Positions 44,885-54,950 of a stretch of 64,000 nucleotides of DNA are shown piece after piece (the stretch's first letter is position 1; the number at the start of each line of letters is the position of its first letter). A program made the position numbers and the translations under genes. The stretch comes from Candidatus Accumulibacter necessarius (GTDB lineage Bacteria; Pseudomonadota; Gammaproteobacteria; Burkholderiales; Rhodocyclaceae). The notes beneath the pieces were generated by a model. That model saw only the letters and a program-made list of their open reading frames with translations, was not told the DNA's origin and made no database searches. The DNA is taken from contig JAFLDL010000001.1 in NCBI GenBank assembly GCA_017302435.1, forward strand, positions 62,001 through 126,000, read 5' to 3'.

Positions 44885-45241
44885 CTACTTGGTGATCGCC
44901 GCGTTGCGACCCGAAAACTGGTCACTCAGGCGAAAAGCGGCGTCACTGACGTTTCCCAGCGGCTTCTCGGTACAGTAGCGATTGACGTACTGCTCGACCG
45001 TCCCGCCCGAAATGGCAGATACCTGTTGGCTCTGGTTGGCGTAGTTGTGGCCGGTGAGGACACCGCGGACCCAGGAGACATAGAGCGCGCGCTGCTCGGC
45101 GTCGGCTTTCGAGGCGGACCAGGCACGGCACGACATGTCGTCAAAACCGACGATCTTGAGTGGCACTGCAGCGCCGACATTGGTTGCCGCGATCGCGGCA
45201 AGCAGCAAAGCGGTCGTCTGCATCAGCTTCCATCGGGACAT
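44885..45241 (-). CDS. Small secreted protein of unknown function
   Basis: A 118-residue protein with a signal peptide (MSRWKLMQTTALLLAAIAAT, cleavage near VGA-A). The mature part has two cysteines (MSCRAW and NRYCTEKP) likely to form a disulfide, with SWVRGVLTGHNYANQS between, which recalls small periplasmic HdeA/Rap1a-like proteins. The ATG at 45241 follows GAGGAG at 7 bases. It sits on the opposite strand between yicC and gmk. Confidence 0.75.
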   Translation of the reverse strand: MSRWKLMQTTALLLAAIAATNVGAAVPLKIVGFDDMSCRAWSASKADAEQRALYVSWVRGVLTGHNYANQSQQVSAISGGTVEQYVNRYCTEKPLGNVSDAAFRLSDQFSGRNAAITK

Positions 45242-45384
45242 TCAGTTGCTCCTCGCCAGGTGAAGGTATCCAGTGCGCAATTCTCGTCGCTAAAGCACGG
45301 CCAGTCCATGCCCGATCCCGGCAGAGTCATGCCGCGGCGCGGAAATACTCTCCGGCTGTCTGCTGTCGGTGGTGCTGATGGCGC

Positions 45385-45412
45385 TGGCACGTATCGCTGT
45401 CGCAGGTACAAT
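45385..45412 (+). promoter_or_regulatory. Possible gmk promoter
   Basis: TACAAT at 45407-45412 is a good -10 hexamer 30 bases before the gmk ATG. The -35 candidate TGGCAC at 45385-45390 (16-base spacer) is poor. Confidence 0.35.
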
Positions 45413-45441
45413 TGTGGCCTGCCATCGACTGACCAGCCACC

Positions 45442-46053
45442 ATGATCGGACATCTTTACATCGTTACCGCGCCATCCGGTGCTGGCAAGACAACGCTGGT
45501 GCGATTGCTGCTGGCGAACGATCCGGCAATCCGCGTGTCAGTCTCTCACAGCACGCGCGCGCCTCGTGTGGGGGAGAGGGATGGCCTGGAGTACCATTTC
45601 GTTGGCGTGGATGATTTTCTCGAAAAGGTCCGCAATGATGCCTTTCTCGAATGGGCAGAGGTGCACGGCAACTATTATGGTACTTCAAGAAGCGGCATCG
45701 AAACGGACCTGCTTGCCGGCGAGGACGTCTTGCTGGAGATTGACTGGCAGGGGGCGCAGCAGGTGCGGGCAGTGTTTCCGTCGGCGATTGGTGTTTTCGT
45801 CCTGCCACCATCGCTCGACGAGCTCGAGCGTCGTCTTTGCGCACGTGCCACGGATAGTGCGGAAACGATCGCCCGTCGCGTCGCGGCGGCACGCGAAGAG
45901 ATGCGCCATGTGGCCGAATTCGACTATGTTATTATCAACGATGACCTGCAGCGCGCGCTGCAGGACCTGTTGGCCGTGGTGCGCGCCGAGCGCCTCCGTT
46001 ACGCCGCGCAGCGCCAGCGCCATCCCATCCTGTTTGAAGCAACCACGCGCTGA
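45442..46053 (+). CDS. gmk: Guanylate kinase
   Basis: A 203-residue kinase that converts GMP to GDP. The P-loop is TAPSGAGKTTLVR, the GMP-binding region SVSHSTRAPRVGERDGLEYHF is intact, and AEVHGNYYGTS and LLEIDWQGAQQVR follow. It starts the run gmk-rpoZ-spoT, which groups GTP supply with stringent response synthesis. Confidence 0.97.
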   Translation: MIGHLYIVTAPSGAGKTTLVRLLLANDPAIRVSVSHSTRAPRVGERDGLEYHFVGVDDFLEKVRNDAFLEWAEVHGNYYGTSRSGIETDLLAGEDVLLEIDWQGAQQVRAVFPSAIGVFVLPPSLDELERRLCARATDSAETIARRVAAAREEMRHVAEFDYVIINDDLQRALQDLLAVVRAERLRYAAQRQRHPILFEATTR

Positions 46054-46071
46054 CTCTTTTGGGAGATTTGC

Positions 46072-46278
46072 ATGGCAAGAGTGACCGTAGACGACTGTCT
46101 GCACCGTATTCCGAACCGTTTCCAGATGACCCTGGCAGCCACTTACCGCGCCCGTCAGATTACCGCTGGCGCCTCGCCTTTGATTGATGCTGGCCGGGAC
46201 AAGCCGACAGTAATCGCCCTGCGCGAAATTGCCGGTGGCAGGGTTGGCCTGGAAGTCCTCAATCGCGGTCAGGCTTGA
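46072..46278 (+). CDS. rpoZ: RNA polymerase omega subunit
   Basis: A 68-residue omega subunit: [19 protein letters not shown], then AATYRARQI and [14 protein letters not shown]. It aids assembly of RNA polymerase and forms part of a ppGpp-binding site. The ATG at 46072 has GGGAG upstream; it is 18 bases after gmk and 27 bases before spoT. Confidence 0.97.
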   Translation: MARVTVDDCLHRIPNRFQMTLAATYRARQITAGASPLIDAGRDKPTVIALREIAGGRVGLEVLNRGQA

Positions 46279-46305
46279 GCTTGGCGGCACAGGCAGTGCG
46301 TGATC

Positions 46306-48510
46306 ATGGATCCGGTTACTGCTGAAAGCCTGACGGCAGAAATGCCGGTGGTTGACAACGCCCCTGAGCATCCTGATCCCGAGGACGATCCGGCTTACCG
46401 GGTCTTCATCGACAGCCTCGTCTACCTGCCGCCGGAGGAAATCGAGCGGGTCCGCCAGGCGTATCTGTTCAGCGAGGAGGCGCATCGCGGGCAGATGCGT
46501 TTGTCGGGAGAACCCTACATCACGCATCCCCTGGCCGTGGCCGGCGCGATCGCCGAGTGGCAGATGGATGTGGAAGGGGTAGTCGCTGCGCTGTTGCACG
46601 ACGTGATGGAGGATACGTCGGTTGGCAAGAGCGAGATTGCCGAACGTTTTGGCAGGCCGGTTGCGGATCTCGTCGACGGCTTGTCTAAGCTCGACAAGAT
46701 CGAGTTCCAGTCCCACGAAGAGGCGCAGGCAGAGAACTTCCGCAAGATGCTGATGGCCATGGCGCGTGATTTGCGTGTGGTCTTGATCAAGCTTGCCGAT
46801 CGTCATCACAACCTGCAGACGATGGCAGCCGTCCGCGCCGACAAGCGTCGCCGCATCGCGCGCGAAACGCTGGAGATTTACGCGCCGATCGCCAACCGGC
46901 TTGGTCTCAACAAGCTCTTCCGCGAGTTGCAGGATCTCTCCTTCCAGCTCATCTATCCAATGCGCGCGCGGGTTCTTGGACGCGCTCTCAAGGCGGCGCG
47001 CGGCAACCGCCGTGAGCTGTTGTCGCGGATTCTCGAAGGCATCAAGGGCAGGCTGCGTGAGGCAGGCGTAGAGGCGCAGGTGTTCGGTCGTGCGAAGAGC
47101 CTGTATTCGATCTATCGCAAGATGCTCGACAAGCGGCTCTCCTTTTCGCAGGTTCTCGACGTATACGGTTTTCGCGTCGTGGTGAAGGATGTGCCCACCG
47201 CCTACCTCGCCCTTGGTGCGCTGCACGGGCTATACAAACCGGTGCCGGGAAAGTTCAAGGACTACATCGCCGTCCCGAAGCCCAATGGTTACCAGTCGCT
47301 GCATACGACAGTGATCGGTCCGCATGGCACCCCGTTCGAGTTGCAGATTCGCACCGAAGCGATGGACAACGTGGCGCAGGAAGGCATTGCCTCGCACTGG
47401 CTGTACAAGGACAGCGAGGACCTCGGAGTCGACCTGCAGCAGAAAACCACCAAGTGGCTTCACTCGCTACTCGATCTGCAGAGTGCGACCGGTGATTCGA
47501 CCGAGTTTTTCGAGCACGTCAAGGTGGATCTCTTTCCGCACGAGATCTACGTGTTTACGCCGAAGGGCAAGATCATCGCCCTGCCACGCGGTGCGACGGC
47601 AGTCGACCTGGCGTACGCGATTCACTCCGATATCGGCAATCACTGTATTGCGGCGCATGTCAATTTCAAGCCGATGTCCCTGGTCGACGAGCTGACGAAC
47701 GGTGATCGCGTCGAGATTGTGACCTCTGCCGACGCGCATCCCAGCCAGGATTGGCTCAGCTCGGTCAAGACCGGGCGCGCGCGCAGCAAGATCCGCCATT
47801 ACCTGAAAGCCGCGCACCATGACGAATCGACGGCACTCGGCGAAAAAATGCTGAATCAGGAGTTGCGGGCGCTGGGCGTGGCCGCTTCCGAGCTGCCGGT
47901 TTCCAGCTGGAAGAACGTGCTTCGTGACTCCGGCAACAAGTTGATCAAGGAGGTGTATGCCGACATTGGCCTGGGTTTTCGCATGGCCGGGGTTGTCGCT
48001 CGTCGCTTGCTGGCACGCGAGGATGCGCCGCAGCCGACCGACAGGCCACCAGCTGCACTGGTCATTCGCGGCAGCGAAGGCATGGCTGTGCAGTTCGCGC
48101 CCTGTTGTCAGCCGATTCCCGGGGATCCGATCATCGGCTCGATCTGGAAGGGCAAGGGTCTGGTCATCCATACGCATGATTGTCCTGCCATCCGCAAGGC
48201 TCGCCACGTCAAACCGACGAAGTGGATTGACGTCGAGTGGGAGCCGGAGCCCGGCAAACTGTTCAGCGTGCGCCTGCTGATCATGGTGCAGAACACGGTT
48301 GGCGTGTTGGGGCGGATTGCCACCGAGATATCGCGTTCGGGAACGAACATCGAGCACGTCAACATGGAAGAGAAGCGTCCCGGAGTTCATACGACGCTGC
48401 GTTTCACGGTGCAGGTGGCCAGTCGCACTGCCCTGGCACGCCTCATGCGCAGTGTCCGCCGCATTCCGGAGGTGGCCCGCATTTCTCGGGATCAGGGGCT
48501 GACTGCTTGA
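46306..48510 (+). CDS. spoT: Bifunctional (p)ppGpp synthetase/hydrolase SpoT
   Basis: A 734-residue RelA/SpoT protein. The HD hydrolase domain is intact (HPLAVAGAI, ALLHDVMEDT, KLADRHHNLQT), the synthetase domain has VYGFRVVVKD, AVPKPNGYQSLHTTV and ELQIRTEAMDNVAQEGIASHW, then TGS (IYVFTPKGKIIALPRGATAVDLAYAIH split across strands), a zinc-finger-like region and a C-terminal ACT domain (SVRLLIMVQNTVGVLGRIAT). The intact HD motif indicates the bifunctional enzyme and not a RelA synthetase. ATG 46306 is preferred over GTG 46300. Confidence 0.95.
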   Translation: MDPVTAESLTAEMPVVDNAPEHPDPEDDPAYRVFIDSLVYLPPEEIERVRQAYLFSEEAHRGQMRLSGEPYITHPLAVAGAIAEWQMDVEGVVAALLHDVMEDTSVGKSEIAERFGRPVADLVDGLSKLDKIEFQSHEEAQAENFRKMLMAMARDLRVVLIKLADRHHNLQTMAAVRADKRRRIARETLEIYAPIANRLGLNKLFRELQDLSFQLIYPMRARVLGRALKAARGNRRELLSRILEGIKGRLREAGVEAQVFGRAKSLYSIYRKMLDKRLSFSQVLDVYGFRVVVKDVPTAYLALGALHGLYKPVPGKFKDYIAVPKPNGYQSLHTTVIGPHGTPFELQIRTEAMDNVAQEGIASHWLYKDSEDLGVDLQQKTTKWLHSLLDLQSATGDSTEFFEHVKVDLFPHEIYVFTPKGKIIALPRGATAVDLAYAIHSDIGNHCIAAHVNFKPMSLVDELTNGDRVEIVTSADAHPSQDWLSSVKTGRARSKIRHYLKAAHHDESTALGEKMLNQELRALGVAASELPVSSWKNVLRDSGNKLIKEVYADIGLGFRMAGVVARRLLAREDAPQPTDRPPAALVIRGSEGMAVQFAPCCQPIPGDPIIGSIWKGKGLVIHTHDCPAIRKARHVKPTKWIDVEWEPEPGKLFSVRLLIMVQNTVGVLGRIATEISRSGTNIEHVNMEEKRPGVHTTLRFTVQVASRTALARLMRSVRRIPEVARISRDQGLTA

Positions 48511-49742
48511 AGGTTCTGGTGATCGGCGCCGGTGTCGTTGGCGTCACCAGTGCCTGGTACCTCGCCAGGGCAGGACATCAGGTGACGGTGCTTGACCGCC
48601 AGGCCGCGGCTGGACTGGAAACGAGCTTTGCCAATGGTGGTCAGATTTCCGTCTCGCACGCCGAACCCTGGGCGAACCCGCACGCCCCGCTGCGTGCTCT
48701 GGCCTGGATGCGGCGAGAGGATGCGCCGCTGCTGTTCCGGCTGCGCTGGGACGCTGCGCTGCTGGACTGGAGTCTGCGCTTCCTGCGCGAATGCACGGCC
48801 CGGCGAACGCGCGACAACATGCGCCAGATAGTCACCTTGGCCCTGTACAGCCGTCGCCAGTTGCAGGGGCTGCGTGCTGAAGCCTCGCTCGCCTACGATC
48901 ATCTCGAACGTGGCATCCTGCACGTCTACACTGATCGCAGCGAGTTCGCGACGGCCATCAAGGCCGCCGCTGTGATGCGCGAGTTTGGGTGCGAGCGTCG
49001 AACGGTGACGGTCGATGAGTGTCTCGCCATTGAACCGGCACTCGCGCCGGCGAAGCGGCTGCTGGTCGGCGGAGACTTTACGGCCGCCGACGAGTCCGGC
49101 GATGCCCATCGCTTCACTCAGCAGCTGGCCAGCCGGTGCGCGGCGCGGGGAGTTGTTTTTCGTTACGGCATCACGGTCGAGCGGCTGAGCCTTGTCGGTG
49201 GCCGGGTGGCCGGGGTGGTGGCGGCCGGTGAGGTGCATGCGGCCGATGCCTATGTCGCTGCCCTGGGCAGTTATACGCCGCTGTTGCTGCGCCCCCTCGG
49301 CCTGCGCTTGCCCGTCTACCCGGCGAAGGGTTATTCGGCCACTGTGCCGCTCGCCGCCGACAGCATCGCGCCGAGCGTCAGTCTCACCGACGATGGCCAC
49401 AAGCTCGTCTTTTCGCGTCTTGGCCGACGCCTGCGAATCGCCGGTACGGCCGAATTCAATGGCTACAATACGGAACTCAATGCCGTGCGTTGCCGCGCCT
49501 TGATAGAGAGGGCGAACGAGCTTTTTCCGGCTTTGCGGCCGGCGGGCGAGATTGAGTTCTGGTGCGGGCTGCGCCCGGCAACGCCGTCCAACGTGCCACT
49601 GATCGGCCGTTCGGCAGTTCCTAATCTTTACATCAACACCGGCCACGGGACGCTCGGCTGGACGATGGCCTGTGGCTCGGGTGCCGCGCTGGCCGACATC
49701 GTCAGCGGCCGTTCGCCCGAGCCGCCCTTTCGCTTCCTTTGA
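48507..49742 (+). CDS. dadA: D-amino acid dehydrogenase small subunit (DadA-like)
   Basis: A 411-residue FAD-dependent oxidoreductase starting MKVLVIGAGVVGVTSAWYLA with the GxGxxG dinucleotide fold, then GLETSFANGGQISVSHAEPW and the C-terminal NTGHGTLGWTMACGSGAALAD typical of DadA, which oxidises D-amino acids to keto acids and feeds electrons to the respiratory chain. The start is a TTG that overlaps the spoT stop (TTGA). No alanine racemase gene is adjacent. Confidence 0.9.
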   Translation: MKVLVIGAGVVGVTSAWYLARAGHQVTVLDRQAAAGLETSFANGGQISVSHAEPWANPHAPLRALAWMRREDAPLLFRLRWDAALLDWSLRFLRECTARRTRDNMRQIVTLALYSRRQLQGLRAEASLAYDHLERGILHVYTDRSEFATAIKAAAVMREFGCERRTVTVDECLAIEPALAPAKRLLVGGDFTAADESGDAHRFTQQLASRCAARGVVFRYGITVERLSLVGGRVAGVVAAGEVHAADAYVAALGSYTPLLLRPLGLRLPVYPAKGYSATVPLAADSIAPSVSLTDDGHKLVFSRLGRRLRIAGTAEFNGYNTELNAVRCRALIERANELFPALRPAGEIEFWCGLRPATPSNVPLIGRSAVPNLYINTGHGTLGWTMACGSGAALADIVSGRSPEPPFRFL

Positions 49743-49769
49743 GTCCGTGCAGGCGGTACAGGAGACAGC

Positions 49770-50564
49770 ATGAGCACAGTCCTTTACGAGCTGAGTGACC
49801 ACGTCGCCACGCTCACCCTCAACCGGCCACAGTCGCTCAACGCGCTCAACCTGGCGATGATCGAAGATCTGCGCCAGATGAGCGCGCGCGCCGCCTTCGA
49901 CCCGGCAGTGCGCGCGGTCGTCCTGCGCGGGGCTGGCGATCATTTCATGGCCGGTGGTGACCTCAAATGGTTTCGTGACCAGCTGGCCCTGTCGCCGCAG
50001 GAGCGGCAATTGCGCTTCGAGGAGATGATTGCCGCCGTGCATGCGTCGATCCTCAACCTCAAGGGCATGGGCAAGCCAGCAATCGCTGCCGTGCATGGGG
50101 CCGTCGCCGGCTTCGGCATGTCGTTGATGATGGCCTGCGATCTGGTCGTCGCTGCCGACAACGCCTACTTCACGGTGGCCTACAGCAACATCGCGCTGTC
50201 GCCGGATGGCGGCGCCACTTGGTCCCTGCCACGGCAGGTTGGCCTCAAGCAGGCGATGGAGATTGCCCTCCTGGGTGACCGCTTCGATGCTGCACGGGCG
50301 CTCGATCTGGGTCTCCTCAATCGCGTCGTACCGCTGGCGCAGCTGCCGGTCGCGACGCAGGCACTGGCGCAGCGGCTGGCCGCCGGGCCGGCGGCTGCCT
50401 TGGCGCGCACCAAAGCCTTGCTCAACCAGTCGCTGGCGGCCTCGCTGGAGACGCAGTTGCACGCCGAGCAACGGGCTTTTGCCGCCTGTGGCGCCCATCC
50501 GGACTTCAACGAGGGGCTGGCGGCTTTCTTCGAGCGTCGGCCGGCGTCGTACGATCGAGGCTGA
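49770..50564 (+). CDS. Enoyl-CoA hydratase/isomerase family protein
   Basis: A 264-residue crotonase-fold protein. The oxyanion-hole motifs are HFMAGGDLKWF and AAVHGAVAGFGMSLMMACDL; SNIALSPDGGATWSLPRQVG follows. The usual catalytic glutamate positions are not clearly kept (DGGATW), so isomerase or other crotonase activity is possible. ATG 49770 follows AGGAGACAGC. Substrate cannot be told. Confidence 0.88.
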   Translation: MSTVLYELSDHVATLTLNRPQSLNALNLAMIEDLRQMSARAAFDPAVRAVVLRGAGDHFMAGGDLKWFRDQLALSPQERQLRFEEMIAAVHASILNLKGMGKPAIAAVHGAVAGFGMSLMMACDLVVAADNAYFTVAYSNIALSPDGGATWSLPRQVGLKQAMEIALLGDRFDAARALDLGLLNRVVPLAQLPVATQALAQRLAAGPAAALARTKALLNQSLAASLETQLHAEQRAFAACGAHPDFNEGLAAFFERRPASYDRG

Positions 50565-50573
50565 TGCCGTGCA

Positions 50574-51362
50574 ATGCTGATTGACACCCATTGCCACCTC
50601 GCCGCAGCCGATTTCGCCGCTGATCGGGACGCCGTGGCGGCGGCGGCGCGAGCGGCCGGGGTCGCGAGAATCGTCATTCCGGCGGTCGATGCGGCGAGCT
50701 TCGCCGAGGTGCGCGACTGTTGCACGAGTCATGTCGGCTGCGTCCCCGCTTACGGTATCCATCCGCTTTACGTCCAGCAGGCCGACGAGACCGACCTCGA
50801 TGCCTTGCGCGGGTGGCTGCAGCGCGCTGCAGCGGGGCCGGATCCGCCAGTTGCGCTGGGGGAGATCGGTCTCGACTTCTTTGTTGCCGAGCCGGATGTC
50901 GCGCGGCAGGAGCGTTTCTTCGTCGAACAACTGAGAATTGCCCGTGATGCCGATCTGCCGGTGCTCTTGCACGTCCGTCGCTCAGTCGATCAGGTGCTCA
51001 AATATCTGCGCCGGATCCGCGTGCCGGGCGGCATCGCGCATGCCTTCAATGGCAGTCGTCAGCAGGCGGAAGAGTTCATCAGGCTGGGCTTTCGTCTCGG
51101 CTTCGGCGGTGCGCTGACCTACAGCGGATCGACACGCATCCGCCAGCTGGCGGCATCGCTGCCGCTGGCGTCGATCGTGCTCGAAACCGACGCTCCGGAC
51201 ATGCCTCCGGCCTGGCTGGCGGGGGGCCGCAACACACCGCTGGAGTTGCCGCGGATCAACCAGGTGCTGGCGGAGTTGCGCGGCATCGACGCCAGTGAGC
51301 TGGCCAGTGCGACCGCGGCCAACGCCCAGTCCGCGCTGCCTCGGTTGCGTTCGCCCGATTGA
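50574..51362 (+). CDS. TatD family metal-dependent hydrolase
   Basis: A 262-residue TatD-type DNase/hydrolase. Metal-binding motifs are DTHCHL at residues 3-8, LGEIGLDF, LLHVRRS, IAHAFNG and LETDAPDM. Members act as 3'-5' exonucleases on DNA or as quality-control enzymes. The ATG at 50574 is 10 bases after the preceding gene, suggesting co-transcription with it. Confidence 0.92.
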   Translation: MLIDTHCHLAAADFAADRDAVAAAARAAGVARIVIPAVDAASFAEVRDCCTSHVGCVPAYGIHPLYVQQADETDLDALRGWLQRAAAGPDPPVALGEIGLDFFVAEPDVARQERFFVEQLRIARDADLPVLLHVRRSVDQVLKYLRRIRVPGGIAHAFNGSRQQAEEFIRLGFRLGFGGALTYSGSTRIRQLAASLPLASIVLETDAPDMPPAWLAGGRNTPLELPRINQVLAELRGIDASELASATAANAQSALPRLRSPD

Positions 51363-51468
51363 TCGGGTAGGGTACGGCCTGACGGCTTCGGGCTGCGCAG
51401 TTTCCGTGCCGCTCGGCGGGGAGGTCAAGGCAAAAGCAGGGCATCAGGACGGAACTTGTCCGACCACC

Positions 51469-51488
51469 GCGTGACCAAGCGTGACCAA
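51469..51488 (+). repeat. Tandem 10-bp repeat upstream of rquA
   Basis: GCGTGACCAA occurs twice back to back, about 75-90 bases before the chosen rquA start. The 10-base period places both copies on the same DNA face, as in a two-site operator. Overlap with an alternative upstream start of the rquA frame (51456) must be kept in mind. Confidence 0.5.
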
Positions 51489-51560
51489 ATCAGGAATCTT
51501 GTCCAGGCTTGTCGGGCTCCAGGGCCATCTTGCCGAATGCGAACCTTCTCTTCGTTAATA

Positions 51561-52319
51561 ATGAAAAACAGCTTGGATCCACCGGTCGCCACCTGCGCGG
51601 CTGTCAAGAAAGCCCTGCCAGCCATTCCTCAGTATCTGCAAGCGCATTACTGGTGGGCCTACGTCCATCCGCGCGCGGTACATGTTTTCGAGCGCCAGTG
51701 GCTGGTGAATCTGATCCTCTGGGGTAACTACAAACGGTTGTGCAACGCCGTGCTGCATGATTTCGGTCACCATCTGCCCGGCCGCACGCTGCAGATCGCC
51801 TGTGCCTACGGCGACCTGACGCCGCGGCTGGTCGACTGTGTGGCGGCCGGGGGCTTGCTGGAGGTGGTGGATATTCTGCCGATCCAGTTGGAGAACCTGG
51901 CCAGCAAGCTTGGCGGTGACGCGCCCTGCAAGCTGCATTGCATGGATTCGGCGGCGCTGGCTTTTGCCGACGCGAGCTTTGACCGGGCCCTGCTGTTCTT
52001 TCTGCTGCACGAGCAGCCACAAGCGGTACGCGAAAGGACGCTGGCCGAGGCGCTGCGGGTGGTCCGTCCCGGCGGCACCTTGACCATCGTCGACTATGCT
52101 CCGCCAAGCCGTTTCAACCCCCTGCGCTATTTCTGGAAGCCGGTTCTCGACCGGCTGGAACCCTTTGCCCGTGATCTCTTCAGTGAAGAGGTCGCTGCCT
52201 GGTTGCCAAAGGACGGGCGCTTCGTCGCCGTCAGCAAGCAGCGTTTTTTTGGTGGGATGTATCAGATGTTGACGCTCAAGGTTGCGGAAAGAGGCAGAGA
52301 CCAGCAGCCTGGCGATTAA
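51561..52319 (+). CDS. rquA: Rhodoquinone biosynthesis methyltransferase RquA
   Basis: A 252-residue class I methyltransferase-like protein. The N-terminal HYWWAYVHPRAVHVFERQW and LVNLILWGNYKRLCN, the atypical SAM motif QIACAYGDLTPRLVDC, VVDILPIQLENLASKL, LLFFLLHEQPQAVRERTLAE and PGGTLTIVDYAPPSRFNPLR match my memory of RquA, which converts ubiquinone to rhodoquinone. UbiE, a relative, has a different N-terminus and glycine-rich motif I. The frame is open to 51456, but the ATG at 51561 gives the usual length. frdABCD follows 95 bases downstream, a strong functional fit because rhodoquinol drives fumarate reduction. Confidence 0.88.
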   Translation: MKNSLDPPVATCAAVKKALPAIPQYLQAHYWWAYVHPRAVHVFERQWLVNLILWGNYKRLCNAVLHDFGHHLPGRTLQIACAYGDLTPRLVDCVAAGGLLEVVDILPIQLENLASKLGGDAPCKLHCMDSAALAFADASFDRALLFFLLHEQPQAVRERTLAEALRVVRPGGTLTIVDYAPPSRFNPLRYFWKPVLDRLEPFARDLFSEEVAAWLPKDGRFVAVSKQRFFGGMYQMLTLKVAERGRDQQPGD

Positions 52320-52414
52320 ATTACCCGGCCTCGCCGCAGTCCGCTCGGCACTCGGCGGGGTCTTCTCGGATGTTGATCGCGACCGGCGGTGTGCGGCGCG
52401 AGAAAGGATCAAGC

Positions 52415-54202
52415 GTGGAGATATACAAGGCAGATGTGGTGATCGTGGGCGGCGGCGGCGCAGGCCTGCGGGCGGCAATCGCCGTCGCAGAGTCTGATCC
52501 GGGGCTGAAGATTGCGCTGGTTTCGAAGGTCTATCCGATGCGCAGCCACACGGTGGCCGCCGAAGGCGGGTCGGCCGGTGTCAAGCAGGCGACTGACAGC
52601 CTGGAGTATCACTTCAACGATACCGTTCACGGCGGTGACTGGCTGTGTGAGCAGGACGTCGTCGACTACTTCGTGGCGCACTGCACGGAAGAACTGACCC
52701 AGTTGGAGCACTGGGGATGTCCGTGGAGCCGGACGCCGGATGGCCATGTCAATGTGCGCGCTTTCGGCGGCATGAAGATCGAGCGGACCTGGTTCGCCGC
52801 CGACAAGACCGGCTTTCACATGCTGCACACCCTTTTCCAGACGTCGATCAAGTATCCGTCGATCAAGCGCTTCGACGAGCATTTCTGCGTCGATCTGGTG
52901 GTCGAGGACGGCCGTGTCCAGGGTGTGGTCGCGATCGAGATCGCCTCGGGAGAGTTCACACTGGTCGAGGCTCGCTCGGTGGTCATCGCCACAGGCGGTG
53001 CCGGCCGGGTGTTCCGCGAGAACACCAACGGCGGCGTGGTGACCGGCGACGGCATGGCGCTGGCCTACCGCCATGGCGTGCCTCTGCGCGACATGGAGTT
53101 CGTCCAGTATCACCCGACCTGTATGCCCGGCACCGGTCTGTTGTTTACCGAGGCATGTCGTGGTGAAGGCGGCTTCCTGGTAAACAAGGACGGCTACCGC
53201 TATCTGCAGGATTATGGTCTCGGACCGGCCGAACCGACACCGCGCAACAAGGCGATGGAACTCGGACCTCGCGATCGTCTCAGCCAGGCGTTCTGGTATG
53301 AGCAGCAGAAGGGCCGCACGATCGAAGGGCAGCACGGATCGGTGGTGCACCTCGACCTTCGCCATCTCGGCGAGGAGAAACTGCGCGAGCGCCTGCCGCA
53401 GATCTACGAACTGGCGGAACAGTTCATGGGCGTCGATCCGGCACGCGCGCCGATACCGGTTCGGCCGGCGGTACATTACACGATGGGGGGAATCCTCGTC
53501 GACGGTCACTGCGCCGCCCCCCTGCCAGGACTCTACGCGGCCGGGGAATGCTCGAGCGTCGGCATTCATGGTGCTAACCGGCTGGGATCCAATTCGCTGT
53601 CCGAACTCCTCGTCTTCGGCAAGGTGGCGGGGGTGGAGGCTGCCCGTTTCGCCAAGTCGGTGGCGCCGGGGAATTCGGCGAACCTGCTCAAGCAGGCGCA
53701 GGCGGTCGAGCAGCGAGTTCTTGCCCTGAAGAAGAAAACCGGCGGCAGCGAACGTATCGCTACGCTGCGCAAGGAAATGGCGCAGACCATGGAGGATGGC
53801 TGCGGCATCTATCGCCTTGCGGAGACGATGCAGCAGACCTGCGACAAGCTCGACGAACTCAAGGCGCGCTTCAGGAACGTCAATCTCGAGGACAAGTCGA
53901 GCGTCTGGAACACCGAGTGGCTGCTGGCCATCGAGCTCGAGTACCAGCTCGATGTGGCGCAGACGATGGCGTATTCGGCCATCAACCGGCGCGAGTCCCG
54001 CGGCGCCCATCAGCGGCTTGACGGATTCGAACAGCGCGACGATGTCAACTTCCTGAAACATTCGCAGGCGCACTATGTCGCCGGCGGCGCGCCGCGCATC
54101 GATTACGGTTCCGTCAAGATCACCAAGTCGCAGCCGGGCACCCGTGCCTACGGTGCCGCAGGCGAAAAGGCCGAGCAGGAAAGGAAGGCGTCCCATGTCT
54201 GA
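52415..54202 (+). CDS. frdA: Fumarate reductase flavoprotein subunit FrdA
   Basis: A 595-residue flavoprotein starting [20 protein letters not shown]. The covalent FAD histidine is in [10 protein letters not shown] (His45); substrate residues lie in [22 protein letters not shown] and [11 protein letters not shown]. The GTG at 52415 has AAAGGA 7 bases upstream and gives a length close to E. coli FrdA; a 15-codon upstream extension to ATG 52370 is less likely. FrdA/SdhA cannot be separated by motifs alone, but the membrane anchors encoded downstream are Frd-type. Confidence 0.94.
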   Translation: MEIYKADVVIVGGGGAGLRAAIAVAESDPGLKIALVSKVYPMRSHTVAAEGGSAGVKQATDSLEYHFNDTVHGGDWLCEQDVVDYFVAHCTEELTQLEHWGCPWSRTPDGHVNVRAFGGMKIERTWFAADKTGFHMLHTLFQTSIKYPSIKRFDEHFCVDLVVEDGRVQGVVAIEIASGEFTLVEARSVVIATGGAGRVFRENTNGGVVTGDGMALAYRHGVPLRDMEFVQYHPTCMPGTGLLFTEACRGEGGFLVNKDGYRYLQDYGLGPAEPTPRNKAMELGPRDRLSQAFWYEQQKGRTIEGQHGSVVHLDLRHLGEEKLRERLPQIYELAEQFMGVDPARAPIPVRPAVHYTMGGILVDGHCAAPLPGLYAAGECSSVGIHGANRLGSNSLSELLVFGKVAGVEAARFAKSVAPGNSANLLKQAQAVEQRVLALKKKTGGSERIATLRKEMAQTMEDGCGIYRLAETMQQTCDKLDELKARFRNVNLEDKSSVWNTEWLLAIELEYQLDVAQTMAYSAINRRESRGAHQRLDGFEQRDDVNFLKHSQAHYVAGGAPRIDYGSVKITKSQPGTRAYGAAGEKAEQERKASHV

Positions 54203-54950
54203 AACCCAGAAGACAATCGAGATCGAGGTTCTGCGCTATCACCCGGAGAAGGACAAGGAACCTCACCAGCAGGTTTTCGAGGTGCCATTCACCGACGACA
54301 TGTCGGTCCTGCAGGGCGTGCAGTACATCAAGGATTACCTCGATGGCTCACTGAGCTTTCGCTGGTCGTGCCGGATGGCCATTTGCGGCAGTTGTGGCAT
54401 GATGATCAACGGCATTCCGAGCCTGTCGTGCCAGACTTTCCTGCGTGATTACTACCCGGCGCGGGTGCGCGTCGAAGCGCTGTCACATTTCCCGATCGAG
54501 CGCGATCTGGTGATCAATATGGATGGCTTCATCGACAAGCTCGAGAGCATCCAGCCCTACATCATTCCGAAAGAACCGCGCACGCTGGCCGAGGGCGAGT
54601 ATCTGCAGACGCCGGAGCAACTCGGTGCCTACGAGCAGTTCAGCTCGTGCATCAACTGCCTGTTGTGCTACGCCGCGTGTCCGCAGTTCGGTCTCAACCC
54701 CAGCTTCATCGGACCGGCGGCGACCGCCCTGCTGCACCGCTACAACGTCGACTCGCGCGATGGTGGCAAGGCCGAGCGCATGGAACTGATCAACTCCGAA
54801 GAAGGGGTGTTCAACTGCACGGCGGTGGGTTACTGCTCTGAAGTCTGTCCGAAGCATGTCGACCCGGCGAATGCGGTCAACCAGAACAAGACCAACGCCG
54901 CTGCCGACTATTTTCTTCGTTTTCTCGGCCCGAAGGGAGGTGCCAAGTGA
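54195..54950 (+). CDS. frdB: Fumarate reductase iron-sulfur subunit FrdB
   Basis: A 251-residue iron-sulfur protein. The 2Fe-2S cysteines are in [15 protein letters not shown] and LSCQTF, the 4Fe-4S motif is [12 protein letters not shown] and the 3Fe-4S motif is [17 protein letters not shown]. The ATG at 54195 overlaps the frdA stop by 8 bases. It carries electrons between FrdA and the quinone site in FrdCD. Confidence 0.95.
   Translation: MSETQKTIEIEVLRYHPEKDKEPHQQVFEVPFTDDMSVLQGVQYIKDYLDGSLSFRWSCRMAICGSCGMMINGIPSLSCQTFLRDYYPARVRVEALSHFPIERDLVINMDGFIDKLESIQPYIIPKEPRTLAEGEYLQTPEQLGAYEQFSSCINCLLCYAACPQFGLNPSFIGPAATALLHRYNVDSRDGGKAERMELINSEEGVFNCTAVGYCSEVCPKHVDPANAVNQNKTNAAADYFLRFLGPKGGAK

Noticed and set aside
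51561-52319. UbiE (ubiquinone methyltransferase)
   Set aside because: The SAM motif and the N-terminal HYWWAYVHP region differ from UbiE and agree with RquA; placement before frd genes supports this.
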